A DNA stretch of 64,000 nt from Euphorbia lathyris (GCF_963576675.1 NC_088918.1:70233501-70297500); one strand, 5' to 3'. Positions 24,912 through 35,541 are shown, counted from the first letter of the stretch. Notes: generated by a model not told the origin, from the letters alone. Numbers and translations are program-made.

Positions 24912-26128
24912 GATGTTGCGAATACCTTTATATCTGGGTTCTGCAATCGCACCAGGATATCGTTAAAGGCGACAACAAATTCCCTTAGGGAATTATAGTT
25001 TCTCTGTTTGATCTCCTTCAGCTGCCTATCTGTCACATCTGCCGCTTTACAGCCCACGAACTTCGCACAGAAATCCCGACTATATTGTTGCCAATTGTGA
25101 ATAGATTCTGCCGGTAAAGATCGAAACCAATCAGATGCCGCACCGCCCAAAGTTGTCGAGAATAACCTGCAAATTATGCTTTCGCTTGCCCCTGCAACAT
25201 CCATTAACTCTCTCTAGTTCCTGACATGAGCCTCAGGGTCAGAATTTGGATCCCCATAGTATTTTGGTATGGCATGTGCTTTGATTCTGTGATCTGGAAT
25301 GAATTCCCGCAACGAAGGGGCAAAAGGTGAATCGCTCTGGACCTCTGCTCTCGGCCTAGGCGAGTACCCCATTCGCTCCATCATGCTTCGTAATTGATCT
25401 TCTAAGTCAATATCGGGTATTCGCCGGACTTCTTCCATCCACTGCTGGTGAATTCTGGGTGGCATCCACCCGCCCATCGGTGTTGAGACGTGTGCCTGTT
25501 GGGGGACTAACCGCTGTCCCGTTATAGGATCAAAGTTCCATGTGTGGTCTCGCCCAGGAGTCATCAACTCTGAATGTCTGTGAGGAAAAGGTTCCACTTG
25601 CTGTAGCGGAAGAGTGCCTTGTACTCCTGGCAACGGTTGGGATGGCTGCCAGGTCGGATGTATCGTCGTAATGAGATCTGGGTGCGAGTAGTTGCTCGGG
25701 TGGCTGTGTGGGTTTGTGCGACTACTCTGGCCCACTTGATTCGGCGCCTGAGATGGCTGCGGGAGGTCCGATATGACAGGGATAGTCGGTGATTGTGTTG
25801 AGATAACCACAGGTTCTTGAGGAGCAGCCGCCACGGCGGTATTGTGTTCGGCGAGGGCCGTTAGTAAATTAATCATTCGATCTCCAGCCGCCTGGCTCAT
25901 GTTCGAAGCCAAGACTTGTCCTGCCATCTGCACGAAATCACTATTGGACATTTCCATCTCAGTTTGCACTTGGACTTCCAATAAGGGACTCAATTGTCCC
26001 GAAGGACCCGATGAGCTAGGCACCACAGGTTGAGTACTTGCAGGTTGCGAATTCGCAATCCGTGGTCCCCTGGAGTTCATACTGGTTGATCTAGTGGTAA
26101 CACCGGTCGTTCGTGATGGTTCTGACAT
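24845..26128 (-). pseudogene. Tat gag, N-terminal and capsid region
   Basis: The ATG at 26128 opens MSEPSRTTGVTTRSTSMNSR, a low-complexity Pro/Gln/Ser-rich leader. The capsid-type region has IPKYYGDPNSDPEAHV, ICRLFSTTLGGAASDWFRSL, SIHNWQQYSRDFCAKF and LKEIKQRNYNSLREFVVAF. An in-frame TAG (25216-25214) interrupts it just before RELMDV. A one-base loss near 24925 moves the reading into the frame used by pol. The protein would form the particle shell. Confidence 0.88.
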
Positions 26129-26166
26129 GTTCTTCGTGTACCTTTAACCAAATGTTGGTAAAAAAG

Positions 26167-26186
26167 GTCCACGTTCACCGCACCAA
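26167..26186 (-). promoter_or_regulatory. primer-binding site of the Tat element
   Basis: Directly inside the 5' LTR the - strand reads TTGGTGCGGTGAACGTGG. A TGG start at this position is expected for a tRNA 3' end complement. I did not assign the tRNA. Confidence 0.65.
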
Positions 26187-26651
26187 TGATAACTTGCTGG
26201 ATCCGCTTTGATATTCTTTGCCGGAGTTACCTGCAAAACAAAACCGGAGACAGGATCTCCGGGAAAACTCTCCGACGATCAAGTCAGTTTTTGTAAAAAT
26301 GAGTCTACAATTTAGCAATAGCTTTGTGGGAAAAAATGTGAACGTACCTCCCCCCTTATTCTTAAGGCCTTTTATAGGTGTTTTTTGGGTAACCGCCGAG
26401 GGCGATTACTCCTTAGTGGGCCACGTTCTGAGGGCGGTTACCCCTTTTTAGGCCATGTCCCTTTCGTGGCTTTCATGGCAATGAACGTGGTTTTGAGTGG
26501 GAGTCTTGACGCTCCGTTTAGGAATTCGGGGCGGTTTACTCGCTGCGTCCGCTTCCTTCATTCGGGTCCCGTCCAATCTTAGCCCATGGGGCTTTAATAT
26601 GGGCTGGGCTTGGAAATGAATATAACCCGTTTTGGGCTTCGCGGGTTATCA
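26187..26651 (-). repeat. 5' LTR of the Tat element (right copy)
   Basis: It pairs with 16727-17192, differing by six substitutions (five transitions) and one indel. It starts TGATAACTTGCTGG and ends GGGTTATCA, followed by ACGTT. Confidence 0.95.
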
Positions 26652-29600
26652 ACGTTATATTGCCGATAGAACATTCATATCGATGAACTATTACTGATAA
26701 CTCTCTTATTCTAGCATACGCTAGCTCATTCTAGCTCAACGTTATAATTAGCTTGATTGTATGTTCCCTGATGATATGTCTACAACATTTTTCAGCATGA
26801 TCGTGTAGACAAGTGGAAGAGAGATGAGCATGGATCTCCTTCGAAGAAGAAAGCCAAGAAGAAATCTGCATATAAATACAAAAAAACATTTGGAACGGAA
26901 AGCGTCATCACGGTTAGGTGTAACCTAGAAGCAGCAAACCAGATAAAGGGGTTGTTAACATCAGACCAACTAAATCTATTTAGGAAGAGTTGCTTCGGCC
27001 AGTACTTGGAAATGACCAATACAGTATTTGGAGGAGTCCTCTGCCATACCGTTTTAACAAGGGAGATCATACGTGAAGACCTCAAACCCATGGAGCTTTG
27101 CTTCAAAGTTAGAGGTGTTGAGTTAAGATTTGGGGATTGGGAGTTTGGACTCCTAAGTGGGTTACGGTTTGGAGACATGGAAGCATTTCTGGAAAGGTTC
27201 AGTGGGATAAATAAGCCATATAGATTTAGGAATAAGTTTTTCTAGGCATCCCTACACCATCCTATAAAGACGTGGAAACAATTATGCTGGAAACTGTTTG
27301 GAAGGATCAGTCTGATCAGGATGCATTTTCATTTGCCATGTTGTATTTTGCCATTGGTTATGTGTTGGATAACACGCGCGAAAAAAAAGTTCTTCATTGG
27401 GTGTTGGAAATTTCTGAATTTCCAAGATTGTTTAACGAGTTTCCGTGGGGTGTTTGTGGCTGGGATGTGACCTACAAGTCTCTTGTTAATGGGATAGATG
27501 GTGGAAAAGACCGAATTGATCAATTGATCGCTTATAGGGAGAAGTTAAGGATTAACCGTGTCTCATACAACCTATATGGTTTTGCATATGTATTTCAGGT
27601 ATGATGTGTGTATATTCTGTATACTAGAAATGTTGGTAATAGGCATAAATAATGAATTGGAACTTTGTTGCAGGCTTGGTTGTTCGAAGTATGGGATTCC
27701 ACCCGGACATGGTAGTGCATCCCACGATGGCTACGATGGAAAAAGACCGCTATCGCTAAATTGCCCAAAGTCCTAGCCATTTTTGAAGTAAGTTGACCAA
27801 GCATTGTGCCTATATGTGTCACTATTGTGCTATACGTCTGACTGACTTGTTTATTTGTACATTTGTATTTTTAGTCGGGTGTAAAACCAAATGCCACGAA
27901 ACTGACAGCTGAAGACACCGAGAAAGAAAGCTCATGGTATGATCATCTAGTAAACCATGTGGATGGTCTGTAGTGTAATTATGACCATGTATTTACCGAT
28001 TTGGAAAAGGGGCAAGAGGAGGAAAAGGGGCAACATGAGGAAAAGGGGCAAGAGGTTGCAAAGGGGAAGGAGGTGGAAGAAGAGGGGAAAGAGGAGCAAG
28101 AGGATGAAGGCATGGAAAAGGAGGAACATGAGGGATTGGGTACATATGAAGGCGGATATGTTGATGTAGAGGATGGCAGTGAATCTGAGACTGATAATGA
28201 TGAAAATGCCTTTATTGTCTCACCTAGAGTACCTGTCCAGAAGAAGAAACAATCTGGTCTGGAACGACTACTGAGGAGGATGTTTGATGAGCACGAGAAG
28301 AAAATGAATGTCAAGTTTGCTGAGCAAGAGAAGATGATAACTGAACAGTTTGGTCAGCAAGATAGGAAACTGAATGCCTTTGTAAATAGATTGTCCGTTG
28401 TAGAACGTGATGTGCAGGAACTGAAGTCACAACGGGATGTTGATATGTATGAGATGGAGATTGGAGGACAAGGTCTGGATGATAATGAGAAGACGGAGCA
28501 GGAGGAGATGGAGAATAAAGAGCAGGAGGAGAGGGAGAAGAAAGAGCGGGAGGAGATAGAGAAGAACGAGCATGAAGAAAGGGATAAGAAACAACGGGAG
28601 GAGATAGAGAAGAAAGAGCAGGAGGCGATGGAGAAGAGAGTACATGAGGAGAGGGAAAATACAGAGCAGGAGGAGAGGGAGAAGAAAGAGCAGGAGGCGA
28701 GTGAGAATAAAGAGCACGAGGCGAGGGAGAAGAGAGAACATGAGGAGAAGGTGCACAAAGAGCAGGAGGAGAGGGCTAAGAAAGAACAGGAGGAGAGGGC
28801 TAAGAAAGAACATGAGGAAATAGAGAAGAAACATCAGGAGGAGATGGAGAAGATGTAATATGTTGCTTTTAACTGAATTCACAATGATGTAATATGTGTT
28901 TCTACTTGGTGTTTTAATAGGATGAGAGCCATGACGGCCATGATGCTGAGATCGATCATGGACAGCTTACTCTTCTGGTTAACCAAGTTGTCCAATCATC
29001 TTTACCTATACGTGAAGACAAAGGAGAAATAGAAGATTTGACTATCGAGGTTAAACATGAGGAGGAAGGGCAGGGTAATAGAGGAGGTAGAGGAGGAGGA
29101 AGAGGAGGTGGAAGAGGAGGAGGAAGAGGAGGTGGAAGAGGAGGAGGAAGAGGGAGAGGAGGGGGGGTACGGGATGCATGAGGAAGGGATGGAAGGGGAG
29201 GAAAAGGGACAAAAGGAGGAAGAAGAGGGAGAGGAAGGGATGTAACTATCAAGGAGGAAGAAGTGAAAGGTAGACCCCAGCGAGAAAAGAAACGTGGGAA
29301 AGACGTTAAGTCACCATTCACTGATCCTCGGATGGAATATCATTTTGATGATGATGATGATGCAAAGTACCCCGTGGAACAACACGATGGTCGCGATCGT
29401 ATAAAAGGACACCTTCTAGAAGCATATGACGACTGGAAGAAGAATACCCCCCATGATCAGCTGAGGACGTTAGGTGGAACTGATTGGGGTCAGACTGTAT
29501 CGTGGTTTGAAGAGGCAGAGATAACTGGAAAGTACATAGACAGCCAAGTAAAATATTGCTCACTTTCCATGTTTTGGTTTATATTGTGAACTATGTATGT

Positions 29601-30303
29601 GTTGTGTTTGTACTTATTTATGCATGTGTTGCAGCTTGTAAATGCATTTTTGTGGTTATTAAATGGAAAATACGTCCATCAGATTCAGGATTGGACTGCC
29701 ATCGACTCAAATTTCTTTGGATTTATGGAGTTTGCAAATATGACCAATAATTATGACAAACCCGGAAATTGGGGACAATCCAAGTTGTTTGTGCAACGAA
29801 TCGCTGGGATGAAAGAGTTTCACAGTCGGCCTTGGTATGAGGTTAAACATGTGCTAATACCCATCAACTATAAAGGAGAACACTGGTTACTCGGTGTGTA
29901 CTATGTGGAAGAAATGAGGATGGAGTTCTATGATAGTCTGGAGTCAAATGCATCCAACGAATCAATAGACAAATGGCTTGAACCCCGGTTTTGTATCATG
30001 ACAAGAGCAATGGAAGAGGCCGAGTATTGGAAGAAAAGTGGGCGGCTTGATAACGGCAATTGATTCATAAAGTGGGAGAGGGCTCGCGGGTGCCCACAAC
30101 AGCTGCGCAAATCCAATGATTGTGGTGTCTTCCTATGCTTGTTTGCTCAGCATTATGTTGAAAAGGGGCCATTATGTACGGATTATGGATTCTCCGGGTT
30201 TGATGGACGTTTCTATAGGCTGCGGGTGTGCTTGGAACTCTTCAACCAACGATTGTTGGACCAGAATGATCTAATTACAATGCCTAATTTGCTTGGCTTG
30301 TAA

Positions 30304-30744
30304 TCTATTGTAACATGTAAACGTTTGTTGGTAACTTATGAATGTAGATTATTGGTGACATCTTCTTGTTGGTAATAGGACATATGGGAACATATCAGCG
30401 TCTATTTAGTCGATATGGGACCATATCGGCGTTAACGTACGACAGATGGGAGCATATCGGTGTATATGGACGTCGATATGGAACCATATCTGCGTTAACG
30501 TGGGACAGATGGGAACAAATCGGCGTCTATAGACGCTGATATGGAGCATATCGGCGTATACATAGTCGATATGGGAGTATATCGACGTGTATATATGACA
30601 TATTGTTACGTGAACTCCTGATTCAAAAGGCACAAACTCTCAGATTATCAGTACAGAAATTATCAATACAGAAATTATCAATTCAGAAATTATCAATACA
30701 CAGATTATCAGTACAAAAATTATCAATACAGAATATAGAGTACA
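30304..30744. repeat. spacer between MULE genes: two short tandem repeats
   Basis: From 30380 to 30600 a degenerate unit GATATGGGACCATATCGGCG alternates with related copies (GTCGATATGGAACCATATC). From 30640 to 30735 a unit of about 18 bases, CAGAAATTATCAATA, repeats about six times. The two genes on either side converge here. No gene is present. Confidence 0.75.
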
Positions 30745-33006
30745 CTATTTGCCAGCTGAGTTTTTAGAACAGATTGCTTCACTTGATATTGTTGGTGGAA
30801 GCCGAGATGGAACTCGTAACATACTAGTACAAGTCGCTCGATTATGACCAGTATGCTGGCATCTGGTGCACCTTGTCGGAGTTACCTCCTCGCCCCTTGA
30901 CGGTATTCGGCTTTGATTTCTCGGACGTCCCACTCTAGGCGCAGCCTTTTTAGGAGGAAGCACCCGCTTAGGAGGCTCACAAACTTTCCATTCAGACTGG
31001 TGGCCTAGTGGATGTATGGGTTCATGGTACGACAATCGTACAGTCTCATTTTTGTAGTAGCGATGCACCCACGCATATGCATTCTCTAATCGATGCATTG
31101 ATGCAATCTTACATACACGTCTGCATGGAAATTGTGACAATTGCCATTTCCTACATGTGCATGTTCCCGCACGCAGATTCACTATTCCACCCTTACCTCG
31201 ATCGCCGATTTCAAAATTGTGAGCATCAATGGGCTTATATGAACACTGAACTGACTTATTGACATGTTTATGCATCTTCTCGTTATAGAATGCGGACAAA
31301 TATGTCTCCCGTTCCCCTGCAAAAACATTTTCAATATATGAGTACATAAGAACTATTAGTACATTATACCAGGGACGAGGTCCTAATATCATACCTGCTT
31401 TTGTGCGTCTCTCATGAAACCATGCTTAGAGGATTGTCCTTATACACTCAACCAACAATATGATCGGTAGACGTCTACCATCTCCCATTCTTGCGTTGAA
31501 TGATTCTGATATGTTTGTCGTCATAATGTTATACCGAAGTGCGCAAAAGTACGCACGTGTCCATTTCTCTCGACGAGCTTCCTGTAGGTAGTTCGCTGCC
31601 CCCGGACTTATACTACGAAGTCTGGCGAATCTTTCCTGGAAATCAGAGGTCCGCCAGGCTTTTGCAACTTGCCAATACGCTATGTCTAACTTTTTCCCGC
31701 CCCCAAACTTAGCCTTCACATTCTGTTTCAAATGTTGAGCACAACTTCCATGTACCGCATTTGGATACACCATATTGACTGCATAATCAATGCTCTTGTT
31801 CCTATCTGATATTATGACGAGGTCTTCAACATCACCAATACATTCTTTCAACCTGGTGAAGAAATAAGCCCATGATTCATTACATTCATTCGGCCCAATT
31901 CCGAATGTAATTGGGTAAATTTGATTATTACCATCCTTTCCAACCGCAACATAAAGTACCCCGCCATACTTAACCTTTAAGTGTGTTCCATCTACATATA
32001 TAACGGGGCGAATATGTGCGTTAAAACCCCGGATTGAAGCACCAATGGCCATGAAGAAGAATTTGAAATTATCTTCATCGTCAGTTTCAATATGTGTCAC
32101 CGTGCCTGGATTAACAAATTTTAGTGTCTCACAATAATCAGGTAACAACATGTACGATTCTTCAGGTGTACCACTCGTGCTATCTACCGCCCAACATCTT
32201 GCTCTCTAAGCTTGCATGTAAGATAAGTTGATTGAAAATAATTTTTCAATCTCCCAAATGATGTGACTTGGACGGTACACCCGATTCTTCATATCTAACT
32301 TCTCACTAAGTATGATACCTGCTACTCGTTTCCCCGCTTGCCTGTGATGTGGCAATAGTTGTCCACCCCTATCACAAGTGTGACTGTCCATACTGTCAAT
32401 TCTCCGAAGTATGAACATATCTGAACCGAGTATGACTCCACCTCTAGCCCGCCACTTACATGTATCAACTTGCTTGCATCAGACCTCAAACAAAGACTTA
32501 GTTGATCTGTGCACCTTCCATTCGAACATATTATCAATTGAATATTTCCCAAGTGCATATTGCAGTTCTCGTTTGCTTTTGAACATATCATGCGCCTTCA
32601 ACCCACCACCCCCCAAAGATTCTGTAGTTTTGATCGGAATGTCTACATCCTCTGGTACTTGTGGAACAAACCGAAATGGATCCGTTCTCCTTCTCATTCT
32701 TGCTTCATCATCAATCACATGCAAACTTGGTTGAACATTATCAATCGATGGTTCTGAAACGGATCTTTGGCGATCATCGTTATTTGGACCGTATGTTGTG
32801 TGCATTGCCATTTGTATGTCAAAACAGGTTGCATCAACGTTCAAGGACGCGTGAATTCTATCTCTCAAAGTTTGGTAATCAGTTGGCGTTGAAAAATGGA
32901 GCACCTTCGATTGACCACCAACGTATATCATAGTGTCCATGGGCCCCTCTTTTTTCCATTCTCCATCCCACGAAACCATACACAGACAAATATTCGGGGT
33001 GGACAT
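30745..33006 (-). pseudogene. MULE transposase, full length but with three in-frame stops
   Basis: Exon 1 is 33006-31395 and exon 2 is 31316-30745, joined in phase (727 residues plus stop). The N-terminus (MSTPNICLCMVSWDGEW) leads into the MuDR-type DNA-binding region (FKSKRELQYALGKYSIDN). The DDE transposase has Asp339 (VIYVDGTHLK), Asp401 (LVIISDRNKS) and Glu501 (TTNISESFNA), plus the HGSCAQH motif. The C-terminus has a SWIM-like zinc finger (CTCRKWQLSQFPC) in which the usual His after the third Cys reads Arg, and a CCHC knuckle (CTRCQHTGHNRATC). In-frame stops are TGA (32481-32479), TAG (32208-32206) and TAA (31428-31426); no frameshift. Transposase would bind and cut the element ends. This copy cannot make it without readthrough. 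Confidence 0.9.
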
Positions 33007-33104
33007 ATTTCTGCATTACCATAAACACAGAAGTAAATTATATATTATTGTAACTAAAAGAAGAAAGCTAACGAAATTATATATTATTGGTATACACACT
33101 TCAA

Positions 33105-33590
33105 ACTATAAGATATGCCGATATATGTCGATGCAACTTACATATAGACACATATCGGCACATCTGTATAATGCATTCTCGTGATAGATGTCGATAGTGA
33201 TCATGTATCGACTGATTTCGACAGAAGATCAAAAGTCGTTTATCTAGAATGATCTGTTAAGCGGTGCCTTAAATGCATGTAATGATCACTTTGACTGCCA
33301 CGCGTCTTCGAATATCACTCTAAGCATTTAATACGTCGATATATGTCGATACAACATAGATGTCGACACCTATCGGCACATATCGACTTATAACAGCACG
33401 TATCTGCGAAGTATTGTCTGTATATATGTCGATAGTGCTCATATATCGACATATATCGACGGAATATGAATAGACGTTTTTCTAGAATGATCTATTAGTG
33501 AGCATTAAATGCAGGTAATGATTAATTTGACTTTCACTCTTCTTCGAATATCACTCTTCTTCGAATATCACTCTATAGTCTGTTGAGATT
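33105..33590. repeat. direct duplication in the MULE bidirectional promoter region
   Basis: A unit of about 220-240 bases occurs twice. Landmarks CGATATATGTCGAT, TATCGGCACAT and TCTAGAATGATCT recur (33243 and 33481). It is rich in TATCGAC/GTCGATA motifs and CTTCGAATATCACTC. It lies between the transposase start (33006, -) and the small ORF (33695, +), so it may hold both promoters. Confidence 0.75.
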
Positions 33591-33617
33591 CCCCATGCAT
33601 ATTACAGTTCCTTCATC

Positions 33618-33632
33618 TATAAATAGACTCGT
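33618..33632 (+). promoter_or_regulatory. probable TATA box of the third MULE gene
   Basis: CTATAAATAGACTCG lies about 75 bases upstream of the ATG at 33695, a normal plant spacing. Confidence 0.55.
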
Positions 33633-33694
33633 TGTCTGTTCATACTTTATTATTCATTCTAGTAAACTCTTCAGTTCTTAAGTTTCTCAAAACA

Positions 33695-34009
33695 ATGGCA
33701 GCGACACCACCAGGATCACCACAGTCGCCACCACCACCACCACCACCACCTCATCCTCTGCCCGAGTTCGAAGAACTCATGGCTGCTTTCATCCTTTCGT
33801 TCCGTGATGGAGACACGGACGAAATAGTGAGGTTCATGAGGGGCATGGCACACACCATGTCTTGGGCTGCAGAAGAAACATCTGACCTTCTGGAGTCAGT
33901 CATGGGACAAAACAGGCGGCTGAGGAGGACAGTAAGGCGCCTCAAGAGGGACTTGGAGAAGTCCAGGAAGGACTACGCTAAGGCGTTAATGGGTCCTGAG
34001 TACCAATAA
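33695..34009 (+). CDS. small proline-rich, coiled-coil protein carried by the MULE
   Basis: The ORF encodes 104 residues with ATG context AACAATGGC and no internal stop. Residues 1-25 are Pro-rich (PPPPPPPPHPLPEF). The middle is acidic and helical (FRDGDTDEIVRFMRGMAHTM). The C-terminal half is strongly basic and heptad-like (RRLRRTVRRLKRDLEKSRKD). A TATA-like box lies about 75 bases upstream and an AT-rich region with several AATAAA-like sites follows. It belongs to the MULE by position and by flanking TATCGAC repeats. I do not recognise a family. A DNA- or protein-binding accessory is possible but unproven. It is the only ORF of the element that is intact. Confidence 0.6.
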   Translation: MAATPPGSPQSPPPPPPPPHPLPEFEELMAAFILSFRDGDTDEIVRFMRGMAHTMSWAAEETSDLLESVMGQNRRLRRTVRRLKRDLEKSRKDYAKALMGPEYQ

Positions 34010-34440
34010 TTATGTGTTTGTTTTGTTTTTAATGTTTAGGTACTTTTATTAGGTGTTTTGTATTTGTTTCTTTTTTTTGGTTTATGTGTTGTGTGTTTGT
34101 TACTGTGTTTTTTTCGTTTTTTTATGTTTTATGTATTTCTTTCCTTAGTTAAATATAAAATATAAAAATATGCTTATGTTTTATGTGCTTCGTGTTTGAA
34201 ATTTATGATTTAGAATGGCTAATCACACATTTCTGTATGTCGATATTCATCTTATATCGACATATATCGACACAATCGAGAAAATCGCAGATTGAAGTTC
34301 CAAATCAACTGCATCTTCTTACAACAATGTCACTCATTTTAGGATTTCGCACGAACAGTAATAGCATGAAATGACAACAGCAACGATATACATTGGGTTT
34401 TAGAGAAACAAAATGAGTGACATTATTAAAATAGATGTGT
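34010..34440. other. right end region of the MULE
   Basis: T-rich sequence follows the small ORF. TATATCGACATATATCGAC occurs near 34254. The perfect inverted pair ATGTCACTCATTTT / AAAATGAGTGACAT is at 34326 and 34408. The exact terminus is unknown. Confidence 0.4.
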
Positions 34441-34459
34441 CCTCTGTTTTTCTACTTTT

Positions 34460-34665
34460 TTTTTTTTAATTCTATTCTAGAATTCTCGAATTAGAATTCA
34501 AGAATTCTAGGAATGCCAAAACGCTTGGGATTTTCAAAACGTCTAGAATTCTGAGACGTTATGGAAAATCCCAAAATTTTTAATGTCTAGCGTTTCCATA
34601 CATTATGAGATTCCTAGAAAATCCGAGAATGTCTGGTAATTCCAGAATTAAAAACAAACAAAAAA
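34460..34665. repeat. hairpin-forming MITE-like repeat
   Basis: Inverted segments pair TTCTAGGAAT with ATTATGAGATTCCTAGAA, and GGGATTTTC with GAAAATCCC. TTCTAGAATTC-type palindromes cluster on the left side. No target duplication was identified. Confidence 0.4.
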
Positions 34666-34868
34666 AAAAGAACAGAAGAATAAGAAGAAAAAGTTGACTT
34701 GTCAAAGTTATATTTCCCCTAAAAAAATATGCCTTTGACATGTGAGCTTTTAACAAAGTTAAGGTATTTGCCTTAAATCTATTTTAAATCATACGTATAA
34801 AATCGAAAGCACATGTTTTATTTGAAATTATCTCTATTATTATAATAATAAAAGATTAGATATGTGAC

Positions 34869-35230
34869 CTCAAACCATAGCAGCTCAAGTTGGAGTTGAA
34901 GAGCAGCTCCAGGCACAATATTTAGTCGACTTGACGGTGCTAACTTTCCGGCGAGATGCAACATATTATTTCCATTGTTATCTCTAAATGTAGTTACAAT
35001 TGTTTTAACTGAACCTATATGTATCAATTTAAAGATATCGACATGACGGTTCAAGATAGCATGGTGAAAAATGGTGTAAGAATTGTCATCATATGTAAAT
35101 AGAACATCAGGGTAAGATGCAATTAGTATACAGAGGAATTCAAAATTTCCCAGTTTGGCTGCTTTTAATATTATGAGATTTCTATCTTTCTTGATCAACT
35201 CTGAGACTCTCTTTTCATGGCGTGTTATTT
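34869..35230 (-). pseudogene. fragment of an ankyrin/PGG gene (equivalent of exon 5)
   Basis: The - strand frame gives KRVSELIKKDRN, LKAAKLGNFEFLCILIASYP, YTIFHHAILNRHVDIFKLIH, GNNMLHLAGKLAPSSRL and LELLWFE, ending at a weak donor (GAG|GTCACA). It aligns with the second half of exon 5 of the complete gene at 7864-11179. The first half and a PGG exon are missing. It may be the severed downstream part of the exon 1-3 cluster at 45113-46408. Confidence 0.8.
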
Positions 35231-35541
35231 CATGGCGGGTTTAGGGTTTAGTAAACTACATTAATGGTTGCGAAAGTTTGAAGTAAGTTTCAGAAATATC
35301 ACTAAAGTTAATTTTATTTTAAGGGATAAGGTACCAAAATAGGTCTAAGGTTTTTGGAGAAGTACCAATTTAGGTTTAACGTTCAAAATAGCACCAATAT
35401 AGGCTTAACGTTTACCGCATAATATCAATTTAGGCTTAACGTTTACAATATAGCATCAATTTAGGCCTCACGTACAAAATAGAACCAATATAGGCTTAAT
35501 GTTTATAAAATAATATGCTAATATTAAATTTCATGACTGAG

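Larger units (their letters stand above)
16727..26651 (-). mobile_element. Tat-lineage Ty3-gypsy LTR retrotransposon, complete insertion
   Basis: Two LTRs of 466 and 465 bases bound the element, with an ACGTT target duplication on each side (16722-16726, 26652-26656). The coding strand is -. Gag-pol runs from 26128 to 20523. A spliced-looking antisense ORF region (17424-19747, + strand) lies between pol and the 3' LTR, and an 83-base tandem array separates the two. This layout (gag-PR-RT-RNaseH-IN then an antisense ORF) is known for Tat elements. LTRs differ by six substitutions and one indel (about 1.3 percent), so the insertion is recent. Gag, pol and the antisense ORF all carry disabling changes. 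Confidence 0.93.
16332..30303 (+). pseudogene. MULE-borne DUF1985 / Ulp1-like (C48) cysteine protease gene, disrupted
   Basis: Supported exons are 16332-16391, 26796-27598, 27674-27787, 27875 to about 28855, 28921-29547 and 29635-30303. Exon 1 encodes MARTQSSDNESNSEG and a basic end. Exon 2 is the DUF1985 region (LNLFRKSCFGQYLEM, CFKVRGVELRFGDWEFGLLSG). A long Glu/Lys/Arg-rich coiled-coil stretch follows (28001-28855), then an RGG-rich stretch. The last exon has the Ulp1 fold with catalytic-type His (YKGEHWLLGVYYV), Asp (MEFYDSLES) and Cys (SNDCGVFLC). Ulp1 enzymes cleave SUMO; such genes are known inside plant MULEs. Breaks are a one-base shift near 27236, TAG at 27713 and 27971, and TGA at 29179 and 30061. 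Intron 1 (16392-26795) hosts the Tat element. Confidence 0.82.
16071..34440. mobile_element. large Mutator-like element (MULE) carrying a DUF1985/Ulp1-type gene, split by a Tat retrotransposon
   Basis: The outer limits are approximate. The left starts near GGGACAATTAC (16072). The right includes the short inverted repeat ATGTCACTCATTTT (34326) / AAAATGAGTGACAT (34408). I found no long terminal inverted repeats, as in some non-TIR MULEs. Content in order: + strand protease-like gene (16332-30303), - strand MULE transposase (33006-30745), + strand small ORF (33695-34009). All three intergenic or intronic spacers contain TATCGAC/GTCGATA-rich repeats, which ties the parts together as one element. 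Without the 9.9-kb retrotransposon it would be about 8.4 kb. Confidence 0.65.

Noticed and set aside
28354..28882. Long - strand ORFs rich in Ser/Cys/Phe or Leu opposite the Glu-rich stretch
   Set aside because: They are the complement of a purine repeat coding on the + strand. Their composition is purely a product of the repeat.
28956..29321. - strand ORF with long Pro/Leu runs
   Set aside because: Shadow of the GAGGAG repeat; no start context or neighbours support it.
16071..34440. Long terminal inverted repeats for the MULE
   Set aside because: I compared both ends and found only weak similarity (GGGACA-like starts). I do not claim TIRs.
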